Shown: positions 1 through 7,973, counted from the first letter of the stretch. The stretch: DNA of 25,560 bases from an uncultured Lachnospiraceae bacterium (GCA_902766845.1 CACXFD010000064.1:1-25560); one strand, 5' to 3'. The notes: generated from the letters alone by a model not told the origin. Program-made: numbers and translations.

Positions 1-636
1 CGCAGCGGCTCGATGGGCGGCCTTGAGGCGGACACGATCGGAGGCTATAACGGGCTGATCGAGAAGCAGAAGCAGGAAGAGGGGAAGGCTTTCGTGACCA
101 CGATCCTCTTTGACGACCGGGTCGAGACGCTGTGCGACCGGATCCCGCTGGAGGAGGTCCGGCCCATGACGCGGAAGGACTATTACGTCCGCGGATGCAC
201 GGCCCTGCTCGACGCGGTCGGCGAGACGATCGAGCGCATCACGACGATCCACCGGTACGCGCGGCCGGAGGACCGGCCCGAAAAGACCCTGTTCATCATC
301 ACGACCGACGGTCTCGAGAACGCGAGCCGGCGCTATTCGTACGAAGATGTGCGCCGGCTGGTCGAGCGCCGGCGCGGGGAGGACCACTGGGAATTCCTGT
401 TCCTCGGTGCGAACATCGATGCGGCCGCAGAGGCCGGCCGGTTTGGGATCCGGGAGGACCGTGCGGTCCGCTATCACAATGACAGCGCGGGCACGCAGCT
501 GAATTATCAGGTGCTCGGACGCGCGGTCAGCGCGGCCCGCTGCTCCCGTTCGAGCGAGGAGATGGAGGCGATGCTGGACGCCGATGACCTGATGGCGCCG
601 ATCCGGGAGGATTACCGGAAGCGCAAAAAGAAGTAA
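1..636 (+). CDS. von Willebrand factor A (VWA) domain protein, 5' end outside window
   Basis: The frame is open from the first base and reads R-S-G-S-M-G-G. This matches the end of a MIDAS metal-binding motif (DxSGSM), so the true start lies upstream and the Met at position 13 is internal. The next roughly 200 residues contain ITTDGLENAS, which fits the later MIDAS Asp of a VWA fold, then a typical helix-strand pattern and a very basic tail ending RKRKKK. Bacterial VWA proteins of this size bind a divalent metal and usually mediate protein-protein contacts; the partner cannot be told here. No signal peptide can be judged because the N-terminus is missing. No hairpin terminator follows; the next promoter starts 20 bases after the stop. 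Confidence 0.8.
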   Translation, partial: RSGSMGGLEADTIGGYNGLIEKQKQEEGKAFVTTILFDDRVETLCDRIPLEEVRPMTRKDYYVRGCTALLDAVGETIERITTIHRYARPEDRPEKTLFIITTDGLENASRRYSYEDVRRLVERRRGEDHWEFLFLGANIDAAAEAGRFGIREDRAVRYHNDSAGTQLNYQVLGRAVSAARCSRSSEEMEAMLDADDLMAPIREDYRKRKKK

Positions 637-656
637 GAACAGGGTGCAAAAACCGG

Positions 657-685
657 GTGACACGGCCCTTTCTTGATGCTATAAT
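657..685 (+). promoter_or_regulatory. Sigma-A-type promoter for the Nudix gene
   Basis: GTGACA at 657-662 and TATAAT at 680-685 are separated by exactly 17 bases. TGC directly precedes the -10 box, giving an extended -10. The predicted start is near 692, leaving a leader of about 80 bases before the Nudix ATG. That leader carries a hairpin with arms GTCCGGG (693-699) and CCCGGAC (716-722). Confidence 0.75.
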
Positions 686-770
686 GTCTCCTGTCCGGGT
701 GGTTCGCTGGGGCCGCCCGGACTTCGTGCTTTTGGGCACGGCATGATCGGACGAACAGAAGGTGATACAG

Positions 771-1199
771 ATGGAGGGCATGGAAAGATCCTGCGGGGCT
801 GTCATATTCAAGGCCGACGGCGGATCGCGCACCTATGTGCTGATTCGCCAGAAGAAGGGCATGTGGGGCTTCCCTAAGGGACACCGGGAACCCGGCGAGA
901 CCGAGGAAGAGACGGCGTTGCGCGAGATCGGGGAAGAGGTCGGACTGCGGGTCCGGATCCTGCCCGGCTTCCGGCGTACGGAGGAATACTGGATCGCGAA
1001 GAAGCCCGGCGTGCGCAAGGAGGTCGTCTATTTCTGCGCGACCTATGAAGAAGGAGAACCGGTGCCGGACGGGGTGGAAGTCCCCGAAGCGGTGACCGTT
1101 CCGCTCGAGACGGCGCTGACCATGCTGAGCCTCGAGAGCAAGCGGCAGATCCTGCGCGACGCGGATGCGTTCATACAGGAGCAGGAAGACAGAGCGTAA
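771..1199 (+). CDS. Nudix hydrolase, Ap4A-hydrolase-like
   Basis: This 142-residue protein contains a complete Nudix box (Gx5Ex7REUxEExGU) starting at the Gly of GHREPGE and ending EEVGL. The preceding GFPKGH resembles the asymmetric diadenosine tetraphosphate hydrolase branch. Members hydrolyse a nucleoside diphosphate linked to another group, using a divalent metal held by the Glu residues of the box. The exact substrate is inferred and could equally be another NDP-X compound. An upstream in-frame GTG exists at 762, but ATG 771 is preferred because AGAAGG at 757-762 lies 8 bases before it. The gene has its own promoter at 657-685 and appears to be a single-gene unit. Confidence 0.88.
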   Translation: MEGMERSCGAVIFKADGGSRTYVLIRQKKGMWGFPKGHREPGETEEETALREIGEEVGLRVRILPGFRRTEEYWIAKKPGVRKEVVYFCATYEEGEPVPDGVEVPEAVTVPLETALTMLSLESKRQILRDADAFIQEQEDRA

Positions 1200-1324
1200 C
1201 GCGGACCGTCCGGCGCGGCGGGCCGCCGTGGAAAGACGGGACGTCGGAACAGGGCCGTCCGGCAGAATACACTGACCGGCGCAAACGGCCCGGCATCATA
1301 TCAACAGGAGTGCGAAGCAGTATC

Positions 1325-2806
1325 ATGCAGGATTATATACAGATCCATGAGGGAGACAGCGTCGCGGTCGCGCTGCGGCCGCTGCCGGCCGGTACGGCCG
1401 TCGAGGCGGACGGAGTGCGCGTGACCGCGCGCGAAGAGATTCCGCAGGGCCATAAGATCGCCCTGAAGGACATCACGGCCGGAGAGCCGGTCATCAAATA
1501 CGGGTTCCCGATCGGCCGCGCGAAGGAAGACATCGCGGCCGGCAGCTGGGTCCACGTGCATAACGTGAAGACCGGGCTCGGCGATGTCCTGGAGTACAGC
1601 TATCATCCGTCGTTCACGGAACCCGAGCCGCAGGAGCCCGCCACGTTTCAGGGCTATGTGCGCCGGGACGGCAGCGTCGGCGTGCGCAACGAGATCTGGA
1701 TCGTGCCGACCGTCGGCTGCGTGAACGATATCGCCCGCGCGCTGGCTGCGCAGAACCGGGACCTGATCGGCGGGACCGTGGAGGACGTCAAGGCCTTCAC
1801 GCATCCGTACGGGTGCTCGCAGATGGGAGACGACCAGCAGAATACGCTGACCATCCTGGCGGACATGATCCGCCATCCGAACGCCGGCGGCGTGCTGGTG
1901 CTGAGCCTGGGCTGCGAGAACTGCAACCTGGACGTGCTGAAGCCCCGCCTCGGGGAGTTCGATCCGGACCGCGTGCGCTTCCTGGTCTGCCAGGATGTGC
2001 CGGATGAGATGGAAGCGGGCCGGAAGATCCTGGAGGAGCTGGCCGCCTACGCGGGCACGTTCAAGCGCGAACCGGTGCTGGCCTCCAAGCTGATCGTCGG
2101 CATGAAGTGCGGCGGATCGGACGGCCTGTCCGGCATTACGGCCAACCCGACCGTGGGCGGCTTTTCGGACCTGCTGATCGCGCAGGGAGGCACCACCATT
2201 CTGACCGAAGTGCCGGAGATGTTCGGCGCCGAGACGCTGCTGATGGACCGCTGCGCCACGCCGGAGCTGTTCGATCAGACCGTGGGCCTGATCAATGATT
2301 TCAAAAACTACTTTATCCGTCACGGCCAGGAGATCTATGAAAATCCTTCGCCGGGAAACAAGAAGGGCGGCATCACCACGCTCGAGGACAAGTCGCTGGG
2401 CTGCACGCAGAAGTCCGGATCGGCTCCGGTCCACGGCGTCCTGGCGTACGGGGAGCCGGTCACGGCCCGCGGCCTGAACCTGCTGTCCGCGCCCGGAAAC
2501 GATCTGGTGGCTTCCACGGCCTGCGCGGCCAGCGGGGCGCAGATCCTGCTGTTCACGACCGGCCGCGGCACGCCGTTCTCATCGCCGGTGCCCACGCTGA
2601 AGATCAGCTCCAATACGCCGCTCGCGGAGCGCAAAAGCGGCTGGATCGACTTCAACGCCGGCCGCATGGTGGAGGGCACGCCGCGTGCGCAGCTCTCGAA
2701 GGAACTGTTCGACCTGGTCCTGGAGGTCGCCTCGGGACGCCCGGTCAAGGCGGAACAGAAGGGCTTCCACGAGATGGTCATCTTCAAGCAGGGCGTGACG
2801 CTGTAA
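1325..2806 (+). CDS. uxaA: UxaA-family sugar-acid dehydratase (altronate dehydratase-like)
   Basis: The 493-residue product has the two-part layout of full-length altronate dehydratase. An N-terminal SAF-type domain (about residues 1-90, beginning YIQIHEGD) precedes a large catalytic domain starting near GYVRRDGSVGVRNE. Recognisable blocks include HPYGCSQMGDD, LGCENCN, MKCGGSDGLSGITANP and a late CAASGAQ segment. The family dehydrates aldonic or aldaric acids such as altronate or galactarate to 2-keto-3-deoxy products, with a metal cofactor. No uxaB, uxaC or kdgK lies beside it, so the substrate is uncertain. ATG 1325 is preferred over an in-frame GTG at 1310 because family members begin at this YIQIHEGD block and the GTG overlaps the CAGGAG motif (1305-1310). 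That motif is 14 bases from the ATG, a long spacing. Confidence 0.85.
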   Translation: MQDYIQIHEGDSVAVALRPLPAGTAVEADGVRVTAREEIPQGHKIALKDITAGEPVIKYGFPIGRAKEDIAAGSWVHVHNVKTGLGDVLEYSYHPSFTEPEPQEPATFQGYVRRDGSVGVRNEIWIVPTVGCVNDIARALAAQNRDLIGGTVEDVKAFTHPYGCSQMGDDQQNTLTILADMIRHPNAGGVLVLSLGCENCNLDVLKPRLGEFDPDRVRFLVCQDVPDEMEAGRKILEELAAYAGTFKREPVLASKLIVGMKCGGSDGLSGITANPTVGGFSDLLIAQGGTTILTEVPEMFGAETLLMDRCATPELFDQTVGLINDFKNYFIRHGQEIYENPSPGNKKGGITTLEDKSLGCTQKSGSAPVHGVLAYGEPVTARGLNLLSAPGNDLVASTACAASGAQILLFTTGRGTPFSSPVPTLKISSNTPLAERKSGWIDFNAGRMVEGTPRAQLSKELFDLVLEVASGRPVKAEQKGFHEMVIFKQGVTL

Positions 2807-2849
2807 ATGCGCGGCGCCGGCCCGGGCAGACACAGACAGGACAGATTCG

Positions 2850-2894
2850 GGCAGTACAGACACAGGCAGTACAGACACAGGCAGTACAGACACA
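2850..2894 (+). repeat. Three exact tandem copies of a 15-bp unit upstream of the PurF-like gene
   Basis: GGCAGTACAGACACA occurs three times without change at 2850-2864, 2865-2879 and 2880-2894. Related CAGACACAG fragments flank it from about 2826 and at 2910-2917. It lies between the UxaA stop and the PurF-like start, in what is probably transcribed leader or intercistronic RNA. Confidence 0.9.
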
Positions 2895-2931
2895 GGCATC
2901 ATCCAACAGCAGACACAGGAAAGGAAACAGT

Positions 2932-4341
2932 ATGGGCGGATTTTTCGGTGTGGCATCAAAGAAAGACTGTGTATTTGACCTGTTTTTCGGGACGGACTAC
3001 CACTCCCACCTCGGGACGCGGCGGGCCGGCATGGCGGTCTACAGAAAGGAAAAGGGCTTTGACCGCGCGATCCACAACATCGAAAACGCGCCGTTCCGCA
3101 CGAAGTTCGACCGGGACGTCGCCACCATGGAAGGCAGCCTCGTCACCTGCAGCATCTCGGATTATGAGCCGCAGCCGCTGATCGTGCGCTCCCACCACGG
3201 GACCTACGCGATCACGACGGTCGGCAAGATCAATAACGCGGCCGAGCTCGAGAAGGATATCCTTGCCTCGGGCGACGCGCACTTCCTTGAGATGAGCGGG
3301 GGCGACATCAACGCGACCGAGCTCGTGGCGTCGCTGATCAACCGCCAGGAGAACCTGATCGAAGGCATCCGCTACGCGCAGGAAGTCATCGACGGTTCCA
3401 TGACCATCCTGCTGCTGACGCCGGTCGGCATCTATGCCGCGCGTGACCGCTACGGCCGCACGCCAGTGGCCGTGGGCCGCAAGGACGACGCCTGGTGCGT
3501 GAGCTTTGAGAGCTTCGCGTATCTGAACCTGGGCTATACGGCCGTGCGGGAACTGGGGCCGGGCGAGATCGTCGTGATGACGCCCGAAGGGATCCGCCAG
3601 CTGGCCGCTCCCGGGCCGCGCAAGAAGATCTGCATGTTCCTGTGGACCTATTACGGATATCCTTCCTCGTCCTACGAGGGCATCAGCGTGGAGGAGATGC
3701 GCTATCGCTGCGGCGAGGCGCTGGCCCGCCGGGACCGTGACACCAAGGCGGATACCGTGGCCGGCGTGCCGGATTCCGGAACCGCGCACGCAGTCGGCTA
3801 CGCGAACGAATCGGGCGTGCCGTTCTCGCGGCCGTTCATCAAATACACGCCGACCTGGCCGCGCTCGTTCATGCCGACCATGCAGAGCAAGCGCAACCTG
3901 ATCGCCCGGATGAAGCTGATCCCGGTGCATGAACTGATCCGGGACCGCAGCATGGTCCTGATCGATGACTCGATCGTCCGCGGCACGCAGCTGCGCGAGA
4001 CCACGGAATTCCTGTATCAGAGCGGGGTGCGGGAGGTGCACGCGCGCCCGGCCTGCCCGCCGATCTGCTACAGCTGCCGTTATCTGAACTTCTCCCGCGC
4101 CACGTCGGTCATGGAACTGATCGCGCGCCGGAAGATGCAGGAGATGGAAGGCGACGCGGCCGCGGAGCATCTGGCGGACTACACGGATCCGGACAGCGAG
4201 CGGTATCAGGAGATGGTGCGCCGCATCGGGCAGGAGATGAAATTCACGAGCCTGCGTTATCAGCGCCTGGATGATATGATCCGGGCCGTGGGACTGCCCC
4301 GCGACCAGGTCTGCACGTACTGCTGGACCGGGGAGGAGTAA
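2932..4341 (+). CDS. PurF-like protein lacking the glutaminase nucleophile
   Basis: The 469-residue product aligns by eye along the whole length of glutamine PRPP amidotransferase. The PRPP-binding loop VLIDDSIVRGTQ lies at residues 342-353. Cysteines matching the Bacillus-type 4Fe-4S set occur at 234, in the 375-382 CPPICYSC block, and in the C-terminal CTYCWTG (461 and 464). The N-terminus reads M-G-G-F-F-G where active PurF has M-C-G, so the catalytic Cys is Gly. The usual HNG oxyanion segment reads TVG and the RYST-type Arg segment is also changed. Glutamine hydrolysis is therefore not expected. A phosphoribosyl-transfer role using free ammonia, or a regulatory PRPP-binding role, is inference. 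A good Shine-Dalgarno (AGGAAAGGA) precedes the ATG. A terminator follows at 4484. Confidence 0.85.
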   Translation: MGGFFGVASKKDCVFDLFFGTDYHSHLGTRRAGMAVYRKEKGFDRAIHNIENAPFRTKFDRDVATMEGSLVTCSISDYEPQPLIVRSHHGTYAITTVGKINNAAELEKDILASGDAHFLEMSGGDINATELVASLINRQENLIEGIRYAQEVIDGSMTILLLTPVGIYAARDRYGRTPVAVGRKDDAWCVSFESFAYLNLGYTAVRELGPGEIVVMTPEGIRQLAAPGPRKKICMFLWTYYGYPSSSYEGISVEEMRYRCGEALARRDRDTKADTVAGVPDSGTAHAVGYANESGVPFSRPFIKYTPTWPRSFMPTMQSKRNLIARMKLIPVHELIRDRSMVLIDDSIVRGTQLRETTEFLYQSGVREVHARPACPPICYSCRYLNFSRATSVMELIARRKMQEMEGDAAAEHLADYTDPDSERYQEMVRRIGQEMKFTSLRYQRLDDMIRAVGLPRDQVCTYCWTGEE

Positions 4342-4483
4342 GAGCGCCGGCGCAGGACCGCGGACAGGAGACGCCGATTGAAGAATGCGGCTGAAGGAAG
4401 AAGTCAGCCGAGTGTTTCAGCCGAAGAAAGCAACGGAAGAAGCCGATCGAAGAGACCGGCCGAAAAAGGCAGCAGAAGAAACA

Positions 4484-4520
4484 AAAACAGACCGTCCCGA
4501 CAGGGGACGGCCTGTTTTTT
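4484..4520 (+). terminator. Rho-independent terminator between convergent PurF-like and aroE-aroD genes
   Basis: A stem of CCGTCCC with GGGACGG around a short loop is extended by AACAG/CTGTT on either side of one mismatch. TTTTTT follows on the plus strand and an A-run precedes, so it could also act on the leftward aro transcript, although that transcript ends at 4620. The rest of 4342-4619 is purine-rich up to the hairpin and holds no convincing gene. Confidence 0.85.
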
Positions 4521-4619
4521 GCTTGTTGACGGGCCGGAGCGGAAAGGACGGGGCTGCCGCGGTCCATGCCGCAATCCATGCCGCAGCCTGTGCCGTGCCG
4601 GCCTTGTGCCGTTTGCCGG

Positions 4620-6353
4620 TCAGGCCCGCGGCTCTTTCAGCTTTGCGATGGACGGCTGTCCCGGCGCGGACGTGCCGACCACCGACGCGAAGGTCAGACA
4701 GGACCCGGCCGCGCCGCCTTCGAAGCGGCTGCGTACGCCGAGGGCCCCCATCGACATCGTGATCAGCGGCCTTGCTGTCCGTTCATGCATGCGGCGCGTG
4801 ACGTCCAGAAGGACATCCACGTCCGCTTCGCAGGTCGGCGTGACGGCCAGCTTCAGAAGATCCGGGGCCGCCGCGTCCATGCGTGCGAGCAGATCCAGCA
4901 GCTCCCCGGCCGGAGCCGTCCGTTCGGTGTCGTGATGGGACAGGACCGACCGCACGCCGCAGCGCCGGCAAAGAGCCAGCAGGGGCCCGGTCACCGCATC
5001 CCCTGCGGAGAATTCGATATCAGCAAGGTCCGGCCGGCCCAGCGCGATGACGTCTGAAAGAAGGCCTTCATAGGCTTCCGGCGTCAGGTCTGCCGCGCCT
5101 CCCTGTGCGCGGGAGCGCAGCGAAAAGAGCAGCGGAACGTCCGGGACCGCGGCACGGATCCGGGCCAGCCCGCGCAGGAGGGACGATGCTGACGGACCCG
5201 CGGAGCCGGCGCGGCCCGGCACGGCTCCGGCTGGCACGTCCCGGCCGGCTTCGGACAGGCCGGCTTCAGACGTCCCGGCCTGCCATTCGGACAGATCCGC
5301 CCGCCATTCGATCAGGTCGGCGCCGGCCGCGCGGCACGCGAGCGCCTGCGCGGCAAGGTCCGGGCCGGAGCCCGGATCCGAACCGGAAACAGCGTTTGGA
5401 GCAGCACTTGGATCAGCGTCCGGGTCGGAGCGCATCCCGATCGGCGCGGCGATCCGGACCGGCCCGCTTCCGAGCGTCAGGCCGCGGACCGTGACCGGGC
5501 CGGGTTCCGGCCCGGTCCGGTCCGAAAGCGTGCGGCAGAGGCGCTGCACCGCATCGTCGGAAACGGGCTCGCCGGTGAAGAGCGTATGGGCCGCCGCGGC
5601 CTGGGCGGCCAGCATCGGCAGCCCGGTCATGGCCGGGATCCCGCGCCGCCGCGCCTGAGCGGTCAGTACGGTCTCCTGCGGATTATAGATCACATCGAGC
5701 ACGCTTTCGAGCGAGGGGAACGGATCCAGACGGACCGGCGACGCGTCGATCTGCGGAAACATGCCGACCGGCGTCGTATTGACGAGGACCTGCGCGTCGG
5801 AATGGAGCGTACAGGCTTCTTCATATGTGCAGACTGCCGTCGGGACATCGCCGGACGCTTCGAAGGGGACAGCCACGGGTAGGCCGGCGCCGGCCGGGCG
5901 CGATGACGCCGCGGTCCGGCCCGCGCCGCCGCGGCTCACGAGAACGATCTCACGCGCGCCCAGCTCTTCGAGACCGGCCCGTACGGCACGCGACGCTCCG
6001 CCGGTGCCCAGCACGAGGACCTTGCGGCCGCGCACGTCGGTCCCGCTGTGCCGGACCAGGAAGAGGAAACCTTCGCAGTCCGTATTATAGCCGGTCAGGA
6101 CGCCGCCGCGGTTCACGATCGTGTTGACCGCGCCGATTCTCCGCGCGCGGTCGGACAGCCGGTCCAGATACGGGATCACGGCCGTTTTATAGGGAATCGT
6201 CACGTTCAGGCCGGAAAAGCCGCGGGCCGTCAGGAACGGCCCGAGCTCTTCCTCGGAGAGCGGGATCAGTTCGTAATCCGGGTCGCCGAGCGCCGCGTGG
6301 ATCTGCGGCGACCGGCTGTGCCCGAGCTCTTTTCCGATCAGTCCGTGTTTCAT
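4620..6353 (-). CDS. aroE-aroD: Bifunctional shikimate dehydrogenase (N-term) and type I 3-dehydroquinate dehydratase (C-term)
   Basis: The 577-residue fusion carries AroE first (about 1-280). It has SRSP near 13-16, VTIPYK with catalytic Lys56, NTD with Asp92, and NADP loop GTGGASRA at 116-123. The type I AroD half (about 287-577) has EWRAD (349-353), SHHDTE with the catalytic His pair near 473-474, Schiff-base Lys501, and a GTSAPGQPS end. It would dehydrate 3-dehydroquinate and then reduce 3-dehydroshikimate to shikimate in the cytoplasm. Plant and chlamydial fusions have the opposite domain order. Two low-complexity stretches (about 306-332 and 355-393, rich in Ala, Gly, Ser, Asp and Pro) interrupt the AroD half. 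AGGAGG precedes the ATG by about 9 bases. It lies 36 bp downstream of aroA on the same strand and is probably co-transcribed. Confidence 0.92.
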   Translation of the reverse strand: MKHGLIGKELGHSRSPQIHAALGDPDYELIPLSEEELGPFLTARGFSGLNVTIPYKTAVIPYLDRLSDRARRIGAVNTIVNRGGVLTGYNTDCEGFLFLVRHSGTDVRGRKVLVLGTGGASRAVRAGLEELGAREIVLVSRGGAGRTAASSRPAGAGLPVAVPFEASGDVPTAVCTYEEACTLHSDAQVLVNTTPVGMFPQIDASPVRLDPFPSLESVLDVIYNPQETVLTAQARRRGIPAMTGLPMLAAQAAAAHTLFTGEPVSDDAVQRLCRTLSDRTGPEPGPVTVRGLTLGSGPVRIAAPIGMRSDPDADPSAAPNAVSGSDPGSGPDLAAQALACRAAGADLIEWRADLSEWQAGTSEAGLSEAGRDVPAGAVPGRAGSAGPSASSLLRGLARIRAAVPDVPLLFSLRSRAQGGAADLTPEAYEGLLSDVIALGRPDLADIEFSAGDAVTGPLLALCRRCGVRSVLSHHDTERTAPAGELLDLLARMDAAAPDLLKLAVTPTCEADVDVLLDVTRRMHERTARPLITMSMGALGVRSRFEGGAAGSCLTFASVVGTSAPGQPSIAKLKEPRA

Positions 6354-6389
6354 GCAGAAGTCCTCCTGAAGGCTCCGCGCCCGGTCGGG

Positions 6390-7751
6390 TCAGCAGCCGT
6401 CCGACCGGATCGACGTGAGGTCGTCAAAGAAGGCGGGGTAGGAGACATCGACGCAGGATGCGCCGCGCAGGTCGGTCTCGTCCGAGGCGGTCAGGGCCGC
6501 CACGGCAAAGCTCATCGCGATCCGGTGATCCGCGAGGGTCTCGACGATCCCGCCCGCAAGGGACTGCGGTCCGGGGATACGCAGGCCGTCCGGGAGCTCT
6601 TCCACGCGGGCGCCCATGGCCCGCAGGGCTGCGGCCGTGGCCGCGAGGCGGTCGCTCTCCTTGACGCGCAGTTCCGACGCGCCCCGGATCACCGTGACGC
6701 CGTCCGCCCGGGCGGCCAGAACGGCCAGGAGCGGAAGCTCGTCGATCAGGGACGCGATCTCGTTTCCTTCGATGACCGTACCGTGCAGTTCCGAAGCGGT
6801 CACGGTCAGGTCGGCGACCGGCTCGGAGCCGGCCATGCGTTCATTTTCCCGTCGGACCGACGCGCCCATCCGGGCGGCCGCGCGCAGGAACCCGTCACGG
6901 GTCGGATTGACGCCGACGCCGGGCAGGAAGAGCTCGGAGCCGGGCACCAGAAGCCCCGCGGCGATCCAGTACGCGGCGGAGGAAAGGTCGCCGGGGACTT
7001 CGATATCCTGCGCTTCCAGTTCCTGCGCGGGACGGACGGAGACGGTCAGCCCGTCTGCAGCCAGATCCGCGCCGAAGGCGCGCAGCATCCGTTCGGTGTG
7101 GTCGCGGGTGGGGGCCGGCCCGGTGACGCGGGTCGGGCCGTCCGCGTACAGGGCGGCCAGCAGCAAGGCGGACCAGACCTGCGCGCTCGCGACAGGGATC
7201 GTGAGATCGGCGCCGTGAAGACGGGATCCGGTCACGGTCAGCGGGGCCGTGATGAGCGGCCCGCCTCCGGCCTGCCCGGCGCTTGCGGTCCTTCCGATCT
7301 CCCCGGCTCCTCCGGCCATCCAGGCCTCCCCGGTCACTCCGGCGATGCGGGCGCCCATCTGTGACAGCGGCCGGATCACACGGCCCATGGGCCGGCGCCG
7401 CAGCGAGGCGTCCCCGGTCAGGACCGAAGAGAAGGACTGGCCGGCCAGCAGGCCGGTCAAAAGCCGCATGGCCGTGGCGGAATTGCCGCAGTCGAGCGGG
7501 CCGGACGGCGCGGCCAGGCCGTGCAGGCCGCGGCCGAAGACCAGCGTCTCCGAAGGATCGTTTTCGATCCGGACGCCGAGCCGGGACAGGCAGGCGGCCG
7601 TCGAGCGGCAGTCCGCACTGTGAAGAAGGCCCCGGACGCGGGTGGTACCGCGTGCCAGGGCCCCCAGCATCAGACTTCGATGGGATATGGATTTATCGCC
7701 GGGCACGCGGACAGTTCCGCGCAGCGGCCCGGCTGCGGGCCGGATGATCAT
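6390..7751 (-). CDS. aroA: 3-phosphoshikimate 1-carboxyvinyltransferase (EPSP synthase), class II-like
   Basis: The 453-residue protein has the EPSP synthase landmarks: GDKSISHR with Lys20, GDASLRRRPMGRV, a SLIDELP block with the catalytic Asp, KESDR, and DHRIAM near the C-terminus. It joins shikimate-3-phosphate and phosphoenolpyruvate to make EPSP. The usual N-(A/S)-G-T loop reads N-S-A-T at residues 90-93, so the Gly that governs glyphosate binding is Ala92. The GDASL-RRPM form also fits class II enzymes. A Gly/Ala-rich insert lies around residues 137-165. AGAGGT precedes the ATG. A promoter with a perfect TATAAT lies upstream at 7820-7848, and the aroE-aroD fusion follows in the same direction. 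Confidence 0.95.
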   Translation of the reverse strand: MIIRPAAGPLRGTVRVPGDKSISHRSLMLGALARGTTRVRGLLHSADCRSTAACLSRLGVRIENDPSETLVFGRGLHGLAAPSGPLDCGNSATAMRLLTGLLAGQSFSSVLTGDASLRRRPMGRVIRPLSQMGARIAGVTGEAWMAGGAGEIGRTASAGQAGGGPLITAPLTVTGSRLHGADLTIPVASAQVWSALLLAALYADGPTRVTGPAPTRDHTERMLRAFGADLAADGLTVSVRPAQELEAQDIEVPGDLSSAAYWIAAGLLVPGSELFLPGVGVNPTRDGFLRAAARMGASVRRENERMAGSEPVADLTVTASELHGTVIEGNEIASLIDELPLLAVLAARADGVTVIRGASELRVKESDRLAATAAALRAMGARVEELPDGLRIPGPQSLAGGIVETLADHRIAMSFAVAALTASDETDLRGASCVDVSYPAFFDDLTSIRSDGC

Positions 7752-7819
7752 GGGAAGACCTCTATTTCGGGATCGGGCGGAGGGTCCGGCTCATCGGATC
7801 CGGACATGCTCTCAGAAAC

Positions 7820-7848
7820 ATTATAACCCGGGTTGAAGCATTTGAAAA
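7820..7848 (-). promoter_or_regulatory. Promoter for the aroA operon
   Basis: On the minus strand TTTTCA (7848-7843) and TATAAT (7825-7820) are separated by 17 bases. The -35 box falls inside one arm of the long inverted repeat at 7841-7886. Confidence 0.65.
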
Positions 7849-7886
7849 GGCCTCGCGGTGCCTGCGCTCCGTGGGGCCTTTTCAAA
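7841..7886 (-). terminator. Bidirectional terminator-like hairpin between XRE gene and aroA
   Basis: Exact 12-base arms TTTGAAAAGGCC (7841-7852) and GGCCTTTTCAAA (7875-7886) extend inward with G-T and G-C pairs to a stem of about 18 pairs and a loop of about 10. AAAA at one foot and TTTT at the other give the look of a two-way terminator for the leftward XRE transcript. It also overlaps the aroA -35 box. Confidence 0.65.
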
Positions 7887-7973
7887 GGTATGGCATGTGT
7901 GCCGGCGCATCTGCGCGGACAAGTCCGGCGCGAAAAGCGGCCGGAGCCGGCGGACCGGCAGGGCGGGAAAGGG

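Noticed and set aside
2850..2894. CRISPR-like array
   Set aside because: The units are directly adjacent with no spacers, and no cas genes are present.
2956..4170. 404-residue minus-strand frame opposite the PurF-like gene
   Set aside because: It is a compositional shadow of a gene with full-length family similarity and has no domain of its own.
4378..4935. Plus-strand open frame starting with TTG after a Shine-Dalgarno-like AGGAG, with a Lys/Ala/Glu-rich start
   Set aside because: A clear terminator hairpin (4484-4520) lies inside it, and the rest is antisense to the AroD half. No domain is recognisable.
6048..7364. 438-residue plus-strand frame opposite aroA and aroE
   Set aside because: It spans the boundary of two strongly supported minus-strand genes and shows no domain.
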